Below the pieces are notes generated by a model. That model worked only from the letters and a program-made list of their open reading frames with translations, was not told where the DNA came from and did no database searches. A program made the translations under genes and the position numbers. Shown here piece after piece: positions 29,051 to 37,844 of a stretch of 64,000 nucleotides of DNA (position 1 is its first letter; each line of letters begins with the position of its first letter). This DNA is from Paracoccus fistulariae. Its GTDB lineage: Bacteria; Pseudomonadota; Alphaproteobacteria; Rhodobacterales; Rhodobacteraceae. The DNA is taken from NCBI RefSeq assembly GCF_028553785.1, contig NZ_CP067136.1:2664501-2728500 (forward strand). Direction: 5' to 3'.

Positions 29051-29931
29051 CGCAACGCAAGGGCATCGTTCTGGCCGGTGGTTCGGGGACACGGCTTTAT
29101 CCCATCACGATGGGCGTTTCAAAGCAGCTTCTGCCGCTGTATGACAAGCCGATGATCTATTATCCGATCAGCGTTCTGATGCTGGCCGGTATCCGCGAGA
29201 TCGCGATCATCACCACGCCTGAGGATCAGCAGCAATTTCAGCGGCTTCTGGGCGATGGCGCGCAATGGGGCCTGTCATTCGAATATATCGTGCAGCCGTC
29301 GCCGGACGGTCTGGCGCAGGCCTATCTGCTGGCCGAGGATTTCCTCGCCGGTGCGCCCTCGGCCATGGTGCTGGGTGACAATATCTTCTTCGGTCACGGT
29401 CTGCCGCTTTTGCTGCAATCGGCGGATCAGCGCGATAAGGGCGGAACGGTGTTTGGCTATCACGTCTCGGATCCGGAACGCTATGGCGTCGTGGATTTCG
29501 ATCAGGACGGGCGCGCGCGTTCGATCATCGAAAAACCACAGAACCCCCCGTCAAGCTTTGCGGTGACGGGGCTGTATTTTCTGGATGGCAGCGCACCGCG
29601 CCGCGCGGCCGAGGTGCAGCCTTCGGAGCGTGGAGAGCTGGAGATCACGACACTTCTGGAAAGCTATCTGGCCGATGGCAGCCTGACGGTAGAGAAGATG
29701 GGTCGTGGCTTCGCCTGGCTGGATACCGGGACGCATGCCAGCCTGCTGGATGCCGGCAATTTCGTGCGCACGCTGGCCAACCGTCAGGGTCTGCAGACCG
29801 GCTGTCCGGAGGAGATTGCCTTCGAGGCGGGCTGGATCTCGGTCGAAGAGATGCAGGCGCGGGCGAAGATGTTCGCGAAGAATGCCTATGGGAAATATCT
29901 TGCGGGCGTGCTGAAAGAGCATGGCCATTAA
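29047..29931 (+). CDS. rmlA: glucose-1-phosphate thymidylyltransferase
   Basis: First pathway enzyme, making dTDP-glucose from glucose-1-phosphate and dTTP; 294 residues. Signature KGIVLAGGSGTRLYPITMG at the N-terminus and VLGDNIFFGHGL in the middle. Last gene of the operon. Its stop codon overlaps that of the convergent glycosyltransferase. Confidence 0.96.
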   Translation: MTQRKGIVLAGGSGTRLYPITMGVSKQLLPLYDKPMIYYPISVLMLAGIREIAIITTPEDQQQFQRLLGDGAQWGLSFEYIVQPSPDGLAQAYLLAEDFLAGAPSAMVLGDNIFFGHGLPLLLQSADQRDKGGTVFGYHVSDPERYGVVDFDQDGRARSIIEKPQNPPSSFAVTGLYFLDGSAPRRAAEVQPSERGELEITTLLESYLADGSLTVEKMGRGFAWLDTGTHASLLDAGNFVRTLANRQGLQTGCPEEIAFEAGWISVEEMQARAKMFAKNAYGKYLAGVLKEHGH

Positions 29932-30896
29932 AGCCTGCCAAGGACCGCCGCACTCAGCAGCGCGGCGGTGCCCACGGTCGTCTGGCGATAGAGGCCCAGC
30001 CTCCTGAACGACATCGCTGTCGCCGGTCCGCTGCGATCCAGCGCATCCGAGAAGCGGTCGAAGATCTCGCGATTTTCGGCAGTGAGAAGCTGGGTGACAG
30101 GCCGAAATGCGGCCCGGTTTGCAAGCAACCAGCCCCCGTACTCCCCGGCAAAAAGCCTGCCCAGCCGACGCGCCATCGCAAGGGGTGTGTCGTTTCGGCC
30201 CATCTCTGCACGTGAATGCTGGCGATAAAGCAGCGCGGGTTCCGCATCATGCAGCATCGTCGCACCGCATCCCGAGGTCAGCTGATAGGCCCACCAATCA
30301 TGCGATTCGATGTCAGCTGCTTGTGCGGCGGCGACAGCCTGCTTCAGAAGGTCCGCCGCCGCACCATTGAAAACAGAGGTATTACCGGCCATGCAGGCTT
30401 GGACCAATGCGTTCCGAAAGGCCAGGGGGCGGGTAAAATGGCGGGTCTCGGTGATTGGCGACAGGTTTTCATCCGCGACCACCGTCCGGGCGGCATAATG
30501 CGCTGGGCCTGATACGCGCGATAGCGCGGCAGCGGCCCTTGCCAGCTTGTGGGGCAGCCATTCGTCATCCTGATCGGCAAAGGCCAGCATCGCGCCCTGC
30601 GGTGCCTGCTCGATCAGATGCAGAAAATTCTGTGTCGCACCCCGGCCGGGTCCTCGGATCTGCCGCACCTGACCTTCAGGTCGGCTTGCAGCGAACTCCG
30701 AGATCAGCCTGACACTGTCATCCGTCGAAACGTCATCCGACACGATCAGGCGCCAATTGCCATAGGATTGCCGCGCGATGCTGTCCAACTGCGTCTCGAT
30801 AAATCGCCCGCCATTATAGCTGGCCAGCAGGATCACGATTTCGCCCCGATCGGCGCCGGGCGAAATCTCAAGTTCAAATGCGGTGGTGATCGACAA
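29928..30896 (-). CDS. glycosyltransferase family 2 protein, possible rhamnosyltransferase
   Basis: A 322-residue GT-A enzyme. The N-terminus IVILLASYNGGRFIETQLDS, the nucleotide-binding IVSDDVSTDDS, and the metal-binding AFADQDDEWLPHKL match family 2 enzymes of the rhamnosyltransferase type. The SHDWWAYQL motif near residue 200 is typical of that group. The start is a TTG at 30896 with AAGGA 7 bases upstream; no ATG fits. The adjacent rmlCBDA operon supplies the likely donor, dTDP-rhamnose. Its acceptor could be a flagellar protein or a surface glycan (inference from location). Confidence 0.85.
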   Translation of the reverse strand: MSITTAFELEISPGADRGEIVILLASYNGGRFIETQLDSIARQSYGNWRLIVSDDVSTDDSVRLISEFAASRPEGQVRQIRGPGRGATQNFLHLIEQAPQGAMLAFADQDDEWLPHKLARAAAALSRVSGPAHYAARTVVADENLSPITETRHFTRPLAFRNALVQACMAGNTSVFNGAAADLLKQAVAAAQAADIESHDWWAYQLTSGCGATMLHDAEPALLYRQHSRAEMGRNDTPLAMARRLGRLFAGEYGGWLLANRAAFRPVTQLLTAENREIFDRFSDALDRSGPATAMSFRRLGLYRQTTVGTAALLSAAVLGRL

Positions 30897-30965
30897 GGCA
30901 GTGTCCTTCAGAAGGTCGACCCCTTCTGCCCTGCCTGCCTTTGCGATTCAATTGATCAGATGAGA

Positions 30966-31499
30966 TCAGCCCTGCTGCCGCGCGATGTCTTCGATCAGCA
31001 CAGCGGACACCGGCAGTTCGGTCGAACTGAGCACCGCTTCCAGCAGATCCTTGCGCAACGGGCCGAGCGTCGATTCCGCGGTGAAATTCCCGTCGAAGCC
31101 ACCGCTATTGGCGCGAATGAGAAGCTGGCGCAGCAGGGCATCGCGCAGGCGATGCTCCTGCTCTTTCATCTTCTCAAGATAATCCTGCTCGGTTTCGATC
31201 GACAGGGTCAGGATCATCACCGCGCCCATGTCACCATTGCGCATCATCGGGACGAAGAACTGATTGGGAAAGCTGAACCAGGCGACCTCGCCGGATTTTT
31301 CCTCGCCTTCCTTGTGAGAGCCTTTCTTTTCGTGGCTGCCCTCGGAGGACGCTACCTCTGACTTCGAGGCCCCGTGTTCTGGGCTTGCCTCTGCGTTTGC
31401 CTCTTCCATCTTGTCGTCGGGCCGCAGGATGTCCCCCGCCGCAACCCCGCCAATCAGCGCCAGCAGGGGAAGGGCGAGGGTCAGGATTTTCTTGATCAT
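30966..31499 (-). CDS. fliL: flagellar basal body-associated protein FliL
   Basis: A 177-residue single-pass membrane protein of the stator-basal body interface. The N-terminal helix KKILTLALPLLALIGGVAAG is followed by a charged linker of about 50 residues, then the periplasmic domain (FVPMMRNGDMGAVMILTLS). GAGGT precedes ATG 31499, 8 bases after the flgH stop. Last gene of the right flagellar operon. Confidence 0.88.
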   Translation of the reverse strand: MIKKILTLALPLLALIGGVAAGDILRPDDKMEEANAEASPEHGASKSEVASSEGSHEKKGSHKEGEEKSGEVAWFSFPNQFFVPMMRNGDMGAVMILTLSIETEQDYLEKMKEQEHRLRDALLRQLLIRANSGGFDGNFTAESTLGPLRKDLLEAVLSSTELPVSAVLIEDIARQQG

Positions 31500-31507
31500 G
31501 GGCGACC

Positions 31508-32239
31508 TCAATAGGGCAGGAGGATGTCGGCGATCTGCTGGCCATAGCGCGGCTGCTGTACATCCGTGATTTGACCGCGCCCACCATAGGAGATCCGTGC
31601 GCCGGCGATCCGGTCATAGGCAATCTCATTATTGCGGTCGATATCGCCAGGGCGGACAAAGCCGCTGACGGTCAATTCGCGCAGTTCGAAATTCACGCGG
31701 ACCTCTTGTGTGCCCGAAATCTGCAAGGTGCCGTTGGGAAGCATGTCGATCACTGTCGCCGCGACCCTGAGCGTCAGCTTGTCACGACGAGAGATATTGC
31801 CGCTGCCCTTGTAGTTCGAGGATGACGAGGCGTCGGCCAGATCATCAAAGCTGGCGCCTTCGGGCAGTTTCGGCGACAGACGCTGCGGAATGCCGACCAT
31901 ATTCGGCATGCTGAGCTTGTCATTGGCCGAGCGCGACCGCCCCGAACTGTTGCTGATCTCTGCCTTGTCGTCGATCTGGATCACAACGGTCAGGATATCG
32001 CCCCGCGTCGAGGCGCGCCGGTCGCTGATCAGCGAGGATGTGGTGGCCCCGGCCCAAAGGGATGCGGCGGCCTCTGGGCGGCCGGAATCGACGGGAATTT
32101 CCAGCGGCGGGTTGGTCATGGCGACAAATTCCGCAGTTTGGCGGGGCGAGGTCAGCTTTGGCGGCTGGCCGATATTCTGGGCGCGCCCGCAAGCGGCAAG
32201 TGCCAGCGCAAGGCAGAGCAGATAGGTCGGTTTCATCAT
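31508..32239 (-). CDS. flgH: flagellar L-ring protein FlgH
   Basis: A 243-residue outer-membrane lipoprotein forming the L-ring. The lipobox is at LALAACG (MMKPTYLLCLALALAACG). The family segments SLISDRRASTRGDILTV and the C-terminal VSGFVRPGDIDRNNEIAYDRIA are clear. Works with FlgI to make the outer bushing of the rod. Confidence 0.95.
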   Translation of the reverse strand: MMKPTYLLCLALALAACGRAQNIGQPPKLTSPRQTAEFVAMTNPPLEIPVDSGRPEAAASLWAGATTSSLISDRRASTRGDILTVVIQIDDKAEISNSSGRSRSANDKLSMPNMVGIPQRLSPKLPEGASFDDLADASSSSNYKGSGNISRRDKLTLRVAATVIDMLPNGTLQISGTQEVRVNFELRELTVSGFVRPGDIDRNNEIAYDRIAGARISYGGRGQITDVQQPRYGQQIADILLPY

Positions 32240-32261
32240 GGGTCTTCCTTGGCTTGATAGG

Positions 32262-32678
32262 TCAGTTCAGCGCCAGCAGGCTGCCATCTGCCTGGACGGT
32301 CACGCTGATGGTCGAGCGGGATTCGAGGTTCATCACGCGGATCACATCGCCCGCCGCACCATCCGAAAGCGTTCGCGCCTCGGCCACGATCCGCAGCGGG
32401 CCACGTTGGAACGTGACCTGGGCGATTTGATTGCGCGCGATCAGTTTGGGAGCCTGCAGAAGGCTGGCCTGAATGGGCCGACCTTCATAGATGGTGATGC
32501 GGGTTTGCAGGCCGATCGCCTCTGACGGATCCGAGAGGCCGCGGCGGTCGTTGGCCGTGAGCTGCAGATCGGCGGCGGTGACGACGGTTCCCGCAGGCAG
32601 GGTGCGCGCGGCGGCCAGGATCTCTGCGGTGGCCAGCGACGGCGACAGCAGGGCCAGTGTCAGGATAAGCCCGCGCAT
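32262..32678 (-). CDS. flgA: flagellar P-ring assembly chaperone FlgA
   Basis: A 138-residue periplasmic protein with a signal peptide (MRGLILTLALLSPSLATAE). It carries the SAF-like core (AARTLPAGTVVTAADLQL) and the family's C-terminal part ending VQADGSLLALN. It is shorter than enteric FlgA, as in other Rhodobacterales. The start overlaps the flgG stop (ATGA). Confidence 0.88.
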   Translation of the reverse strand: MRGLILTLALLSPSLATAEILAAARTLPAGTVVTAADLQLTANDRRGLSDPSEAIGLQTRITIYEGRPIQASLLQAPKLIARNQIAQVTFQRGPLRIVAEARTLSDGAAGDVIRVMNLESRSTISVTVQADGSLLALN

Positions 32679-33463
32679 CAGCGGATCTGCGTGGTTGCGC
32701 CAAGCATCTGATCGGCGGCAGTGATGACTTTGGCATTCAGCTCATATCCGCGCTGGGCCTTGATCAGTTCAGTGATTTCCCGGACGGCGTCGACCGAACT
32801 TTCCTCAAGATAGCCCTGCCGCAGGGTTCCCAGGCCCTCTTGCCCGGGCGTGAAGACCTGCGGATTTCCCGAAGCCGGCGTCTCAAGGAACAGGTTCGAG
32901 CCGATCGCCTCCAGCCCCTTTTCGTTCGTGAAGCCCGCCAGCGTAAGCTGGCCAAGGTTTTCGGGTTCGACCTGATCGGTGAAATAGGCATAGACCTCGC
33001 CCGCGGCGTTGATCGCGATCGAACGGGCATCGTCCGGGATGGTAATGCCCGGCACCACCGCGTAACCGTCAGAGGTGACGATCTGCCCGTCAGGCGCCCG
33101 TTTCAGCCCCCCGTCGCGGGTATAGGCCGAGACGCCGGAAGGCATCGTGACCTCGAAATAGCCATAACCGTCGATGGCCAGATCCAGATCCGCGCCAGTC
33201 TGGGTCAAAGCGCCCTGTTGCAGGTTGACGCTGACGGCTGTCGGGCGGACGCCCAGGCCAAGCTGCACACCAGCCGGAATGACCGTGCCATCGGCCGAGG
33301 TCACGGTGCCGGGCCGCGTCGCCTGCTGATAATGCAGATCGGCAAATTCGGCGCGGCGGGTGTTATAGCCCGTGGTCGACATATTGGCGAGGTTGTTCGA
33401 GATGACCTCGACCCGGGTCTGCTGGGCGCTCATTCCGGTGGCGGCGATTTGAAGGGCTCTCAT
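32678..33463 (-). CDS. flgG: flagellar distal rod protein FlgG
   Basis: A 261-residue rod subunit. N-terminal MRALQIAATGMSAQQTRVEV with the NNLANMSTTGY motif, and C-terminal ELIKAQRGYELNAKVI, are diagnostic of the distal rod. It follows flgF by 11 bases. Confidence 0.96.
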   Translation of the reverse strand: MRALQIAATGMSAQQTRVEVISNNLANMSTTGYNTRRAEFADLHYQQATRPGTVTSADGTVIPAGVQLGLGVRPTAVSVNLQQGALTQTGADLDLAIDGYGYFEVTMPSGVSAYTRDGGLKRAPDGQIVTSDGYAVVPGITIPDDARSIAINAAGEVYAYFTDQVEPENLGQLTLAGFTNEKGLEAIGSNLFLETPASGNPQVFTPGQEGLGTLRQGYLEESSVDAVREITELIKAQRGYELNAKVITAADQMLGATTQIR

Positions 33464-33474
33464 GCCGGATCCTT

Positions 33475-34191
33475 TCAGCGGGTCATATTGTTGATGGCGG
33501 CGCGGATGCGCTGATCTTCGCGGTCGAGGAAGGATTGACCCAGCTCATAGGCGCGCTGAACCTCGATCATCCGAGAGATCTCGAAAACCGTATCTACATT
33601 GGATTCCTCAAGAAAACCTTGACGGACCCGTGGATTTTCCAAAGGCTCCGGCGTTCCATCCAGCGAAAAACTGGTGCCGCCCTGGTGCAAAAGCTGAGCG
33701 CCCTCGGGCGGGGCAAAGACGCCGATGCGGCCGAAGGTGATGCCATTGGCCGAGAGGGTGCCATCCTGGCTGACGGCGACATTGCTGGCCCCGGCCGGGA
33801 TGATGATCGGGGCCTGCCCTTCGTCCAGCAGGCGATAGCCATCGGCGGTCATCAGATCGCCCTCGGGGCCGGACACAAAGGCGCCGGCGCGGGTCAGCTG
33901 ATTGCCCTCGGGCGTCTCGACCAGAAAGAAGCCTTCGCCTTCGATGGCAAGGTCGTAGCGGCCGTTCGTCTGGGTCAGGACGCCCTGATCCAGATCGACC
34001 AGCCGCCCGCGGGCATCGGCCATCGACAGCGTGCCCCCCTGACGATCAAGCGCCGAAAGATGCTCTGCAAAGATCACCCCTTCGCGCCGAAAGCCGGTCG
34101 TATTCGCGTTGGCGATGTTATTCGCGACGACGCGCATTTCCTTCATCAGACCCGATTGCCGGGTCAGCGTGGCATAGATGGCATTTTCCAT
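33475..34191 (-). CDS. flgF: flagellar proximal rod protein FlgF
   Basis: A 238-residue rod subunit with the axial motif NNIANANTTGFRREG near residue 25 and the C-terminal MIEVQRAYELGQSFL. The gene sits between fliQ and flgG, as in related genomes. Confidence 0.94.
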   Translation of the reverse strand: MENAIYATLTRQSGLMKEMRVVANNIANANTTGFRREGVIFAEHLSALDRQGGTLSMADARGRLVDLDQGVLTQTNGRYDLAIEGEGFFLVETPEGNQLTRAGAFVSGPEGDLMTADGYRLLDEGQAPIIIPAGASNVAVSQDGTLSANGITFGRIGVFAPPEGAQLLHQGGTSFSLDGTPEPLENPRVRQGFLEESNVDTVFEISRMIEVQRAYELGQSFLDREDQRIRAAINNMTR

Positions 34192-34194
34192 AAT

Positions 34195-34461
34195 TCAGCT
34201 TCCAGCGATCAGGGGGATGATCTGGCCAAGGTAAAAATCGGACAGCGCGGTGGTCATGAAGCTCATCGTGACCCAGAAGACCGCCAGCATCAGGCCGACC
34301 TTGGGCACGAATGTCAGCGTCATTTCCTGCACCGAGGTCAGCGCCTGAAACAGGCCGATCAGCACGCCCGCGACCAGCGCGACACCCAGCAGGGGGGCCG
34401 ACATGCGGACAGAGACCAGCAGCGCCTGCCGCAGCATGTCATAGAGGACGGTGTCATTCAT
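34195..34461 (-). CDS. fliQ: flagellar type III export protein FliQ
   Basis: An 88-residue export-gate subunit with two membrane helices. The conserved segments LLGVALVAGVLIGLFQALTS and QEMTLTFVPK are present. Other gate genes (fliP, fliR, flhA, flhB) are outside the window. Confidence 0.95.
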   Translation of the reverse strand: MNDTVLYDMLRQALLVSVRMSAPLLGVALVAGVLIGLFQALTSVQEMTLTFVPKVGLMLAVFWVTMSFMTTALSDFYLGQIIPLIAGS

Positions 34462-34470
34462 GCGCCGACC

Positions 34471-34755
34471 TCAGACCGGCATCCGCAGGATTTCCTGATA
34501 GGCCTCGACCACCTTGTCGCGGATGGCGACGACGGTCTCCATCGCCAGTTCGGCTTCGGCGATGGTCTGGACCAGTTGATGGGTTTCCACCTTGCCGGTC
34601 ATGGCGCCGGTGGCGACGCTGTCGACCTGGGACATCTGCTGCGCGAAGCCCGAGGCGGCGTCCGAGACCTTGTCGACAACCCCTTCCGAGCTGCCCGGGG
34701 CAACGGCGTTACGGGCGGTGCTGTAGGCGTTGGCGGCGTTGATTGCGGTAAACAT
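34471..34755 (-). CDS. fliE: flagellar hook-basal body complex protein FliE
   Basis: A 94-residue adaptor between the MS ring and the rod. The C-terminal AELAMETVVAIRDKVVEAYQ is the family signature. ATG 34755 has AAAGGA upstream; the ten codons further upstream do not fit. It lies between flgC and fliQ. Confidence 0.93.
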   Translation of the reverse strand: MFTAINAANAYSTARNAVAPGSSEGVVDKVSDAASGFAQQMSQVDSVATGAMTGKVETHQLVQTIAEAELAMETVVAIRDKVVEAYQEILRMPV

Positions 34756-34765
34756 GGCGGTCCTT

Positions 34766-35158
34766 TCAGCGACGCAGAAGTTCAAGAAGCGACGACCCCA
34801 TCTGGCGGGTCTGTTCGAACATTTTCAGATTGGCCTCATAGCTGCGGCCGGCCTCTCGGGAATCGGCGATCTCGATGACCAGATCGACATTCGAGCCCTG
34901 GTAATAGCCCTGCTCATCCGCCATCGGATGCGAGGGATCGAAGATCTGCGGCAGCTCTCCCTGATCCAGCCGGACGCGTGAGGCCGTCACCTCGCCCGTC
35001 GCGCGGCCAAAGCGGACGGCCTCTTCAAAGCTGACCAGCTTGCGCCGATAGCCGGGCGTATCGGAATTGGCGATGTTTTCGGCCGTATGTCGCAGCCGTT
35101 CGCTTTGTGCGCGCATGCCAGAGGCGGAAAGTTGCAGAGGAGAGATGCGATCTGTCAT
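34766..35158 (-). CDS. flgC: flagellar proximal rod protein FlgC
   Basis: A 130-residue rod protein with the axial motif RHTAENIANSDTPGYRRK, the following DPSHPMAD segment and a C-terminal helical end. It is preceded by flgB with a 9-base gap. Confidence 0.94.
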   Translation of the reverse strand: MTDRISPLQLSASGMRAQSERLRHTAENIANSDTPGYRRKLVSFEEAVRFGRATGEVTASRVRLDQGELPQIFDPSHPMADEQGYYQGSNVDLVIEIADSREAGRSYEANLKMFEQTRQMGSSLLELLRR

Positions 35159-35167
35159 GGTGACTCC

Positions 35168-35557
35168 TTAGACGCGCCGACCGATGCTGGTGCGCATCAG
35201 GTTCATGGCCGAGCGATAGATGCCCAGCGACAGGTCGAAGGATCGCTTCAACTCGGCCGCTTTCAGCATCTCTTCCTCGATCGAGACGGAATTGCCGTTC
35301 GGGGAAATGCCGTCCTGCTGCGACAGCACGCGGGCGGCGCCGGGCGACCAGTCGGGGGCTTCGATATGGCGGGAATTCGTGGCGCGCATCGGCTGTAACG
35401 GCGCCGAGCGATAGCTTTCCTCGAAGGATTGCAGATCCTGCGCCTTGTATCCGGGCGTATCCGCATTGGCGATATTGCGTGCGACGACGGTTTGTCGCTG
35501 TGCGACATGCTGACCCATGGCGCGGGCCATTTGCATCATTTCAATGTTTTGAAACAT
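35168..35557 (-). CDS. flgB: flagellar proximal rod protein FlgB
   Basis: A 129-residue rod protein starting MFQNIEMMQMARAMGQHVAQ, with the motif VVARNIANADTPGYKAQDL. First gene of the right-hand flagellar operon (flgBC-fliEQ-flgFGAH-fliL), divergent from fliI across a 96-base promoter region. Confidence 0.94.
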   Translation of the reverse strand: MFQNIEMMQMARAMGQHVAQRQTVVARNIANADTPGYKAQDLQSFEESYRSAPLQPMRATNSRHIEAPDWSPGAARVLSQQDGISPNGNSVSIEEEMLKAAELKRSFDLSLGIYRSAMNLMRTSIGRRV

Positions 35558-35653
35558 GAGGTTCTCCTCATTGGCGATAACCGGGTTTTAACTTCAATTG
35601 GTTTAGAAAGCGTTTCATGGGCCGGGATTGATGCCCGACAGAAGCGAGGCGAA

Positions 35654-36991
35654 ATGGATAAACTTGAATCAATTGCCCAGCGGATGCGCCATTTGCGCGT
35701 CGCGCGATATTTCGGGCGCGTGCATTCCATGCGCGCGGGTCTTATTCGCGTCGAAGGGCTGAATTTACACGCCTCTGTCGGGGATCGCGTAAATATCGCC
35801 CTGCAAAACGGTCAGGTCGCGGGTGAGATCGTCGGCCTTGCACCGCGCCATGCCGATATCCTGCCCGAAGGGAATGCCGACGGGCTGTCCATCGGGGCCG
35901 AGGTCGAATTGCTGTTCGCACCGACCATTGCCCCCTGCGACGCCTGGATCGGCCGGATCATCGATCCTTTGGGACAGCCGCTGGACGGGCATCCGTTGCC
36001 GATGGGCCTGCAGCCGCGCCCCTTCCGCCCCGAGGCGCCCTCGGCCGTGCGGCGCAAGCGGCTGGGGGACAGATTATCCACGGGGTTGGCGGTGTTCGAC
36101 ACGTTGTTGCCACTGGTTGCAGGGCAGAGGATCGGGCTTTTCGCGGGCTCGGGCGTGGGCAAATCGACGCTGCTGTCGAACCTCGCGCGCGGGGTGCAGG
36201 CCGATGTCGTGGTGATCGCGATGATCGGAGAGCGCGGTCGCGAACTGCGTGAGTTTGTTGAGAAAACGCTCGGCCCCGAGGGGATGAAGCGGGCAGTGAT
36301 CGTCACCGCGACCTCGGACCGGTCGCCCTTGATCCGGCGGCGCTGCGCCTGGGCAGCGATGGCCGTGGCGGAATATTTTCGCGATCAGGGCAGGCACGTC
36401 CTGTTTCTGGCCGATTCGATCACCCGCTTTGCCGAAGCGCATCGCGAAATCGCCCTTGCCGCCGGCGAACCGCCCAGTTTTCGCGGTTTTCCGCCCTCGG
36501 TATCAAACCTGATCATGGCGCTGGCCGAACGATCAGGTCCGGGGCTGGAAGGTACTGGAGACATTACCGGAATTTTCAGCGTTCTGGTTGCGGGCTCGGA
36601 TATGGAAGAGCCTGTCGCCGATATTCTGCGCGGGACGCTGGATGGGCATATCGTGCTGGATCGCAGCATTGCCGAGCGCGGCCGTTTCCCTGCGATCGAT
36701 GTGGTCAGATCGGTGTCGCGATCGCTGCCGGATGCGGCCAGCCCGGATGAAAATGCCCTCATCAGCAAAGCCAGATCCGCCCTTGGGGCCTATGCCGAAT
36801 CGGAAATGATGATTCGCGCGGGCCTGTATGCCCCGGGATCAGATCCAAGACTGGATGAGGCTGTCAGACTTTATCCACAACTGGATGAGTTTGTGACTGA
36901 AAAAAGTTGCGACATTGCAGAGAGTTTTCATTTCTTAACAAAAGCTCTACATTCCGTGCCGAGGCCGCGCAACGGAAAGCGCGCGTCTTAG
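35654..36991 (+). CDS. fliI: flagellum-specific ATPase FliI
   Basis: A 445-residue hexameric ATPase of the flagellar export apparatus, related to the F1 beta subunit. The Walker A motif FAGSGVGKST, the following MIGERGRELREF and the Walker B region HVLFLADSITRFAEAHREI are intact. GAGGCGAA precedes ATG 35654; the frame is open further upstream but overlaps flgB on the other strand. It stands alone, divergent from flgB. Confidence 0.96.
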   Translation: MDKLESIAQRMRHLRVARYFGRVHSMRAGLIRVEGLNLHASVGDRVNIALQNGQVAGEIVGLAPRHADILPEGNADGLSIGAEVELLFAPTIAPCDAWIGRIIDPLGQPLDGHPLPMGLQPRPFRPEAPSAVRRKRLGDRLSTGLAVFDTLLPLVAGQRIGLFAGSGVGKSTLLSNLARGVQADVVVIAMIGERGRELREFVEKTLGPEGMKRAVIVTATSDRSPLIRRRCAWAAMAVAEYFRDQGRHVLFLADSITRFAEAHREIALAAGEPPSFRGFPPSVSNLIMALAERSGPGLEGTGDITGIFSVLVAGSDMEEPVADILRGTLDGHIVLDRSIAERGRFPAIDVVRSVSRSLPDAASPDENALISKARSALGAYAESEMMIRAGLYAPGSDPRLDEAVRLYPQLDEFVTEKSCDIAESFHFLTKALHSVPRPRNGKRAS

Positions 36992-37103
36992 AGGCTGTGC
37001 CTTTGGTTGCGTCAACTTAATCATTGTTAGGATGCCCCGCCCACCCATTGCCTCGCCATGCGCGATAGGCCACTGTCCAGCGTCCTTTCGGGAAGAGGAT
37101 TAA

Positions 37104-37835
37104 ATGGCGATAACTGAATACTTTATTCGCTCGCTACAACGACGTGACACATTGTCAGAAGCAGATATAAACCGGCTACGCTCTCTCAAAAGTGAAAAGC
37201 AGCGCTTTGGTCCCGGGGAAGTGATTGTTCCGATCGAACGGAACGTTACACGAAGCTGCATGATTCTGCGTGGTATGGCGGGGCGATCGCATCCCTTGGT
37301 GGGTCGTCCAGAGGAGCGGGTGATCACAGCACTGCATGTGCCGGGCGATTTTGTCGACCTGCATGGCTTTGTGCTGGCCGGGTTGGAACATGAGGTCGTG
37401 GCCCTTGGGCCCACGGAAGTCGAGTTCGTGGAGCATAGCGAACTGGTCGAGATTACCGAGAATTTTCCGCATCTGACGCGTCTGATGTGGATGGCGACGC
37501 TGATTGATGCTGCGGTGCACCGGCAATGGCTTGTCGCGGCGGCTTCGCTGCGGTCCAGTGCGCATCTGGCGCATCTGCTGTGCGAGATCTACACGCGGCT
37601 GAACGCCGTCGGGGCTGCGGCGAATATGCATTTCACGCTGCCTTTGCTGCAACGCGAACTGGCGGATATCCTTGGCTATTCGCCCATCCATATCAACCGC
37701 GCGGTGCGCGATCTGCGTGATCGCGGCCTGATCCGCTGGACTGGCAGCGATATCACCATTCTGGACTGGGACGGTTTGCGGCGCCTGGCGCGGTTCGATC
37801 CCACCTATCTGGACCTTGAGCGGCACAGCCGCTGA
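37104..37835 (+). CDS. Crp/Fnr-family transcriptional regulator
   Basis: A 243-residue regulator with an N-terminal cyclic-nucleotide-binding-type beta barrel (about 20-130; VPGDFVDLHGFVLAG) and a C-terminal winged helix. The recognition helix region is LADILGYSPIHINRAVRDL. No cluster of N-terminal cysteines for an iron-sulfur centre is present, so it is not a classic Fnr. The ATG at 37104 has GAAGAGG upstream. Target and ligand unknown; possible links to the flagellar genes next door are only positional. Confidence 0.92.
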   Translation: MAITEYFIRSLQRRDTLSEADINRLRSLKSEKQRFGPGEVIVPIERNVTRSCMILRGMAGRSHPLVGRPEERVITALHVPGDFVDLHGFVLAGLEHEVVALGPTEVEFVEHSELVEITENFPHLTRLMWMATLIDAAVHRQWLVAAASLRSSAHLAHLLCEIYTRLNAVGAAANMHFTLPLLQRELADILGYSPIHINRAVRDLRDRGLIRWTGSDITILDWDGLRRLARFDPTYLDLERHSR

Positions 37836-37844
37836 AGGTCGCAG

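Noticed and set aside
35575..35610. CtrA binding sites before the flagellar operons
   Set aside because: TTAAC half sites occur before flgB/fliI and before motB, but no full TTAA-N7-TTAA was found.
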